Source: Streptomyces cyanogenus
Lineage (GTDB): Bacteria > Actinomycetota > Actinomycetes > Streptomycetales > Streptomycetaceae
Direction of reading: 5' to 3'
DNA: 64,000 bases
Assembly (NCBI RefSeq): GCF_017526105.1
Contig: NZ_CP071839.1
Span: 5,347,001 to 5,411,000, forward strand
The notes under the pieces were generated by a model. The model saw only the letters and a list, made by a program, of their open reading frames with translations, was not told where the DNA came from and did no database searches. Numbering within the stretch: the stretch's first letter is position 1; each line of letters begins with the position of its first letter. Positions 59,996 to 64,000 of this stretch are shown one piece after another. Both the position numbers and the translations under genes were made by a program.

Positions 59996-61281
59996 TGACT
60001 GCCACGATGACCGACACGCCGCCGCCCGCGGCCCCGAAGGCGGCGGGCGCGCCCCAGCGCTCCGGCCGTTCCTTCGGCCTGATCCTCATGATCGTCGCGG
60101 GTGCGCTGCTGCTCCTGGCCGCCGTCCGCGTGATCACCGGCGCCAACCAGCTCGACTCGGCCGGACAGGTCTCCGCCGCGCTCGGCCTCGCCGTGCCGAT
60201 CGGCCTCGCCGGTCTCGCCGGCCTGTGGTCGGAGCGGGCCGGCGTGGTCAACATCGGCCTCGAAGGCATGATGATCCTCGGCACCTTCGGCGCCGGCTGG
60301 ATCGGCTGGCAGTCCAGCCCCTGGCTGGGCCTGATCTGCGGTATCGGCTTCGGCGTCCTCGGCGGCCTGGTGCACGCCGTCGCCACCGTCACCTTCGGCG
60401 TCGACCACATCGTCTCCGGTGTCGCCGTCAACCTGCTCGCGCTCGGCGCCACCCAGTACCTGGCCAAGCTGTTCTTCGCCGGCGGCAAGGCCGCGGAGGC
60501 GGGCGGCAACCCCAAGCAGTCCCCGCCCGCGGACTCGCTGCCCCACGTCACCGTCCCCGGCCTCTCGGACGCCCTCACGTCGATCGAGAAGCACCACTGG
60601 TTCGTGCTCTCCGACCTCGCCGGCATCCTCGGCGGTCTGATCACCAACCTGTCCGTGATCACGGTCCTGGCCGTGCTGCTGTTCGTCGGCAGCTGGTGGG
60701 TGCTGTGGCGCACCCCGTTCGGCCTCCGGCTGCGTTCCTGCGGTGAGAACCCGATCGCCGCCGAGTCGCTGGGCGTCAACGTCTACCGGTACAAGTACGT
60801 GGCCGTGGCCGTCTCCGGCGGCCTCGCCGGTCTCGGCGGCGCCTTCCTCGCGCTGGTCACCTCGCACACCTACCTGGAGGGCCAGACCGGAGGCCGCGGC
60901 TACATCGGTCTCGCGGCCATGATCTTCGGCAACTGGCGCCCCGGCGGCCTCGCGATGGGCGCGGGCCTGTTCGGCTACTCCGACGCGCTGCAGCTGCGCA
61001 ACGGCGGTGTCACCGTCCACGCGCTGCTCCTGGTGCTGGTCGTGCTGCTCGCGCTGCTGGCCGGCTGGAAGCTTTACAAGAAGGCCCACTGGCAGGGCGG
61101 GATCAGCCTCATGGTGGCCGCGCTCGTCCTCGTGTGGTACCTGTTCACCGACGAGGTCCCGAGCGACTTCGTGGGCGCCACCCCGTACGTCGTCACCCTG
61201 CTGGTGCTGTCGCTGTCCGCGCAGCGCCTGCGGATGCCGAAGGCTGACGGCATGCGGTACCGGAAGGGCCAGGGCAAGTGA
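59995..61281 (+). CDS. BMP-type ABC transporter permease 2
   Basis: The 428-residue permease has a polar N-terminus followed by about ten spans. Family motifs are SERAGVVNIGLEGMMILGTF, NPIAAESLGVNVYRYKYVAV and GRGYIGLAAMIFGNWRPGG, as in NupQ-like proteins. The ATG overlaps the upstream stop (TGATG); a GTG one codon earlier is possible. It is coupled at its end to cdd (GTGA). Confidence 0.92.
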   Translation: MTATMTDTPPPAAPKAAGAPQRSGRSFGLILMIVAGALLLLAAVRVITGANQLDSAGQVSAALGLAVPIGLAGLAGLWSERAGVVNIGLEGMMILGTFGAGWIGWQSSPWLGLICGIGFGVLGGLVHAVATVTFGVDHIVSGVAVNLLALGATQYLAKLFFAGGKAAEAGGNPKQSPPADSLPHVTVPGLSDALTSIEKHHWFVLSDLAGILGGLITNLSVITVLAVLLFVGSWWVLWRTPFGLRLRSCGENPIAAESLGVNVYRYKYVAVAVSGGLAGLGGAFLALVTSHTYLEGQTGGRGYIGLAAMIFGNWRPGGLAMGAGLFGYSDALQLRNGGVTVHALLLVLVVLLALLAGWKLYKKAHWQGGISLMVAALVLVWYLFTDEVPSDFVGATPYVVTLLVLSLSAQRLRMPKADGMRYRKGQGK

Positions 61282-61679
61282 CGCCGGACGCCGGGTTCGA
61301 CTGGGAGGCGCTGCGCGCCGAGGCACGGGAGGCCATGTCCCACGCCTACGCCCCCTACTCGGGCTACCCGGTCGGCGTGGCCGCCCTGGTCGACGACGGC
61401 CGCACCGTCACCGGCTGCAACGTCGAGAACGCCTCGTACGGCCTCGGCCTGTGCGCCGAGTGCGGGCTGGTCTCCCAGCTGCAGCGCACGGGCGGCGGCC
61501 GGCTGACGCACTTCACCTGCGTCGACGGCAACGGCGCCCTGCTGGTCCCGTGCGGCCGGTGCCGCCAGCTGCTCTACGAGTTCGGCGGCCCGGACCTGCT
61601 CCTGGACACCCCCGCGGGCGTCCTCCCGCTCTCCGAGATGCTGCCCCAGGCCTTCGGCCCGGACCATCTCAACAAGTAA
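61278..61679 (+). CDS. cdd: Cytidine deaminase
   Basis: The 133-residue zinc enzyme deaminates cytidine and deoxycytidine to uridine forms. It shows YSGYPVGVAALVDDG, NVENASYGLGLCAECGLV (Cys zinc ligand and catalytic Glu), and the PCGRCRQLL ligand pair. The GTG start overlaps the permease stop, linking uptake directly to salvage. Confidence 0.93.
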   Translation: MTPDAGFDWEALRAEAREAMSHAYAPYSGYPVGVAALVDDGRTVTGCNVENASYGLGLCAECGLVSQLQRTGGGRLTHFTCVDGNGALLVPCGRCRQLLYEFGGPDLLLDTPAGVLPLSEMLPQAFGPDHLNK

Positions 61680-61687
61680 CGCCGTAC

Positions 61688-61716
61688 GGCCCCCCTGCCC
61701 CGCTCGCAGGGGGGCC
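61688..61716 (+). terminator. Hairpin between cdd and deoA
   Basis: GGCCCCCCTGC (61688-61698) pairs with GCAGGGGGGCC (61706-61716) around a 7-base loop. It could end the transporter/cdd transcript, or attenuate read-through into deoA. Confidence 0.75.
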
Positions 61717-61752
61717 GCAGACTTCGCACCTCCCGGAAGGAAGCCCTCAGCC

Positions 61753-63036
61753 ATGGCCATGGACGCCATCTCCGTCATCCGCACCAAGCGGGACCGCGGC
61801 GAGCTGACCGACGAGCAGATCGACTGGGTCATCGACGCGTACACCCGCGGCGAGGTCGCCGACGAGCAGATGTCCGCGCTCGCCATGGCGATCCTGCTGA
61901 ACGGCATGAACCGCCGCGAGATCGCCCGCTGGACCGCGGCCATGATCGCCTCCGGCGAGCGCATGGACTTCTCCTCGCTGTCCCGCCCGACGGCCGACAA
62001 GCACTCCACGGGCGGCGTCGGCGACAAGATCACGCTGCCCCTGGCCCCGCTCGTCGCGGCCTGCGGCGCGGCCGTCCCCCAGCTCTCCGGCCGGGGCCTC
62101 GGCCACACCGGCGGCACCCTGGACAAGCTGGAGTCGATCCCCGGCTGGCGCGCCCTGCTCTCCAACGAGGAGATGCTGCACGTCCTGGACACCACCGGCG
62201 CGGTGATCTGCGCCGCGGGTGACGGCCTGGCCCCCGCGGACAAGAAGCTGTACGCCCTGCGGGACGTCACCGGCACGGTCGAGGCGATCCCGCTGATCGC
62301 CTCCTCGATCATGTCGAAGAAGATCGCCGAGGGCACCGGCTCCCTGGTCCTGGACGTGAAGGTGGGCACGGGCGCCTTCATGAAGACCATCGAGGACGCC
62401 CGGGAGCTGGCCTCCACGATGGTGGGCCTCGGCACCGACCACGGCGTGCGGACGGTCGCGCTGCTGACGGACATGTCCACCCCGCTCGGCCTCACCGCGG
62501 GCAACGCCCTGGAGGTCCGCGAGTCGGTCGAGGTCCTGGCCGGCGGCGGCCCCTCGGACGTCGTGGAACTGACCATCGCGCTGGCCCGCGAGATGCTCGA
62601 CGCTGCGGGCGTCAAGGACGCCGACCCCGCGAAGGCCCTCGCCGACGGCTCGGCGATGGACGTCTGGCGCCGGATGATCGCGGCGCAGGGCGGCGACCCG
62701 GACGCGCCGCTGCCCACCGCGAAGGAGCAGCACGTCGTCAAGGCCCCCTCCTCCGGCGTCCTGACCCGCCTCGACGCGTACGGCATCGGGGTCGGCGCCT
62801 GGCGTCTCGGCGCCGGCCGGGCCCGCAAGGAGGACCCGGTGCAGGCGGGCGCGGGCATCGAACTGCACGCCAAGCCGGGCGACACGGTGACCGAGGGCCA
62901 GCCCCTGCTGACCCTGCACACCGACACCCCCGAGCGCTTCGACTACGCGCTCCAGGCGGTGGCGGGCTCCTACGACATCGCGGCCCCCGGCACGGACTTC
63001 ACGGCGTCGCCGGTGGTGCTGGAACGCATCGCCTGA
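61753..63036 (+). CDS. deoA: Thymidine/pyrimidine-nucleoside phosphorylase
   Basis: The 427-residue enzyme splits thymidine (and possibly uridine) with phosphate into base and deoxyribose-1-phosphate. It has DKHSTGGVGDKITLPLAPLV, the signature LSGRGLGHTGGTLDKLESIP, and the C-terminal GVGAWRLGAGRARKEDPVQA. ATG 61753 is used; ATG 61759 is close behind. It completes the uptake-to-salvage series bmpA-ATPase-permeases-cdd-deoA. Confidence 0.93.
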   Translation: MAMDAISVIRTKRDRGELTDEQIDWVIDAYTRGEVADEQMSALAMAILLNGMNRREIARWTAAMIASGERMDFSSLSRPTADKHSTGGVGDKITLPLAPLVAACGAAVPQLSGRGLGHTGGTLDKLESIPGWRALLSNEEMLHVLDTTGAVICAAGDGLAPADKKLYALRDVTGTVEAIPLIASSIMSKKIAEGTGSLVLDVKVGTGAFMKTIEDARELASTMVGLGTDHGVRTVALLTDMSTPLGLTAGNALEVRESVEVLAGGGPSDVVELTIALAREMLDAAGVKDADPAKALADGSAMDVWRRMIAAQGGDPDAPLPTAKEQHVVKAPSSGVLTRLDAYGIGVGAWRLGAGRARKEDPVQAGAGIELHAKPGDTVTEGQPLLTLHTDTPERFDYALQAVAGSYDIAAPGTDFTASPVVLERIA

Positions 63037-63082
63037 GCTGCGCCCGCGGCCGTAGGCCGTTGATGTCACGCCCCTCTCGGGT

Positions 63083-63116
63083 GAACGGGACCGGTGGATC
63101 GCCGCCGGTCCCGTTC
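63083..63116 (+). terminator. Terminator after deoA
   Basis: GAACGGGACCGG (63083-63094) pairs perfectly with CCGGTCCCGTTC (63105-63116) over a 10-base loop, about 50 bases after the deoA stop. Confidence 0.8.
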
Positions 63117-63155
63117 GGCATGCTGGGATCGGTGACGCACCGATAGGAGACCGCC

Positions 63156-63740
63156 ATGAGCGCACTCACCGTCAGCCAGGACTCCGACCAGAACTGGGAC
63201 GACCTCGTCCGGTACTGGGAGGAGATGGAATGGCCCGAGGGCAGCAAGGTGGAGATCATCGAGGGCGTCATCACCGTGTCACCTGTTCCCGCGTTTCGCC
63301 ACAACGTGATCGCGGCCCGCATCCAGCGTCGCCTCTACTCCGTGATCCCCGAAGACTGGGGGATCTTCCAGACACTGGCCATCGCCGTGCCGTCGCGTCC
63401 GGGCATGCTCATCCCGGATCTACTGGTGGCACCCGTGCGGGAATGCGCCGAGGCCGGCTCCCACATCCGCGCCGCCCTCGCCGAACTCGTCGTCGAGGTC
63501 ACCTCCAGGTCCAACGCCGGTCACGACCGCGTCAGCAAGCCCGCGGCCTACGCCACCGCGGGTATCCCGCTCTACCTCCTGGTCGACCGCTGGGCTCCCG
63601 GTGGCCCCACCGCGACCCTCTACGGGGAACCGAAGGGCGATGTCTACCGGGTCCTCAGGGCGGTCAAGTTCGGCGACCCCGTCCAGCTGCCGGAACCGTT
63701 CGGCCTCACCATCGACACGGGGGAGTTCCCGGTCGACTGA
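63156..63740 (+). CDS. Uma2-family (DUF820) endonuclease-fold protein
   Basis: The 194-residue protein has the same fold as the Uma2 protein at 14994: VEIIEGVITVSPVPAFRHNV, LIPDLLVAPVREC, ELVVEVTSRSNAGHDRVSKP and PLYLLVDRWAPGGPT. The Asp, Glu and Lys of the PD-(D/E)xK-like core are in place. It stands alone between the deoA terminator and the AEC transporter gene. The cellular role is unknown. Confidence 0.85.
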   Translation: MSALTVSQDSDQNWDDLVRYWEEMEWPEGSKVEIIEGVITVSPVPAFRHNVIAARIQRRLYSVIPEDWGIFQTLAIAVPSRPGMLIPDLLVAPVRECAEAGSHIRAALAELVVEVTSRSNAGHDRVSKPAAYATAGIPLYLLVDRWAPGGPTATLYGEPKGDVYRVLRAVKFGDPVQLPEPFGLTIDTGEFPVD

Positions 63741-63747
63741 CCCGGCG

Positions 63748-64000
63748 TCACCCCAACACCGCCGCCACCCCCACCAGCACCGGTACCGACACCACCGTCG
63801 ACAGCAGTACCGACTCGCGGGCCAGGGACTCGGCCACCCGGTAGCGGCTGGCGTAGGTGAAGAGGTTCTGGGCACCGGGGAGGGCCGCGGTCACCACCAC
63901 GTCCAGCAGGGGAGCGCCGCGCAGGCCGAAGACGGCGCCCGCCAGCACCCACGCCACCAGCGGCTGGCCCAGTGACTTCAGTGCGACGGCCAGCAGGACC
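63748..64000 (-). CDS. AEC-family transporter, 3' part
   Basis: The gene's upstream part lies beyond the window. The visible C-terminal 84 residues include ALKSLGQPLVAWVLAGAVFG, TAALPGAQNLFTYASRYRVA and a final hydrophobic span (LLSTVVSVPVLVGVAAVLG), as in auxin-efflux-carrier-type (AEC/MalP) permeases. The conserved PxxxN segment reads PGAQN here. The substrate is unknown. Confidence 0.8.
   Translation of the reverse strand, partial: VLLAVALKSLGQPLVAWVLAGAVFGLRGAPLLDVVVTAALPGAQNLFTYASRYRVAESLARESVLLSTVVSVPVLVGVAAVLG

Noticed and set aside
1..64000. tRNA, rRNA, CRISPR arrays, complete insertion sequences, integrase or att duplication
   Set aside because: Searched by eye on both strands; no cloverleaf, spaced direct-repeat array, transposase or integrase motif was found, so the mechanism of island insertion remains unexplained.

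Overview
The window is chromosomal DNA of a Streptomyces or close relative. Base composition is very high G+C with strong G/C at third codon positions, GTG and TTG starts are common, stop/start overlaps (ATGA, GTGA, TGATG) are frequent, and the gene set is that of a conserved actinobacterial core. From memory, the order glyA, trpS, D,D-carboxypeptidase, sdhCDAB, GH20 hexosaminidase, two ECF sigma pairs, acyl-CoA mutase, sialic-acid-like wall-polymer genes, bmp-type ABC transporter, cdd and deoA matches the S. coelicolor chromosome around SCO4837 to SCO4890; no alignment was possible here.

Layout. 0.1-5.1 kb: DMT permease, a lipoprotein/ATP-grasp pair resembling E. coli ygiB-ygiC, a TetR regulator divergent from an NTF2-like enzyme with two palindromic operators between them, and ornithine aminotransferase. 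5.2-8.6 kb: ZTP (pfl) riboswitch and glyA, then trpS and a 2H phosphoesterase. 8.6-15.6 kb: DprE2-like reductase, YihY membrane protein, D,D-carboxypeptidase, small membrane protein, metallophosphoesterase carrying an in-frame palindromic repeat, peptide-binding protein and a Uma2 protein. 15.7-17.9 kb: an apparently self-regulated operon (membrane protein, DCC thiol protein, TetR) and a VOC protein. 18-21.5 kb: sdhCDAB. 21.7-26.1 kb: an OHCU-decarboxylase-like protein without its catalytic residues, GH20 hexosaminidase, DUF4328 protein and two unknown proteins.

26.2-35 kb holds two paralogous ECF-sigma/membrane-partner pairs. Between them lies a block of apparently lower G+C, about 27.8-32.6 kb, that looks like an inserted RiPP island: a radical SAM/SPASM maturase, a 54-residue precursor ending in CSCSGSDDNPH that starts on the maturase stop codon, a GNAT acetyltransferase, and divergent regulators (HATPase; XRE-TPR; a small protein made of two repeats). 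This is the best candidate for an undescribed system in the window.

35.2-40.6 kb: L,D-transpeptidase, a stand-alone B12-dependent acyl-CoA mutase catalytic subunit, LysE exporter, FAD monooxygenase and its divergent TetR. 40.6-49.2 kb: a wall-glycopolymer locus with an acyltransferase, polysialyltransferase-like and GT2 glycosyltransferases, a DUF6716-type transferase, a fused CMP-sialate synthetase/HAD phosphatase, a NeuB-type synthase and a final transferase-like protein. This is the gene set expected for a nonulosonic-acid (teichulosonic, Kdn-like) polymer. 49.3-54.3 kb: small unknown proteins, a DUF2637 membrane protein, and a WXG-like protein/alpha-beta hydrolase/lipoprotein trio. 54.6-63 kb: M20 amidohydrolase, then a nucleoside uptake and salvage series (bmpA lipoprotein, ATPase without a canonical start codon, two permeases, cdd, deoA). 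The window ends with a second Uma2 protein and the 3' part of an AEC transporter. No tRNA, rRNA, CRISPR array or complete insertion sequence was seen.
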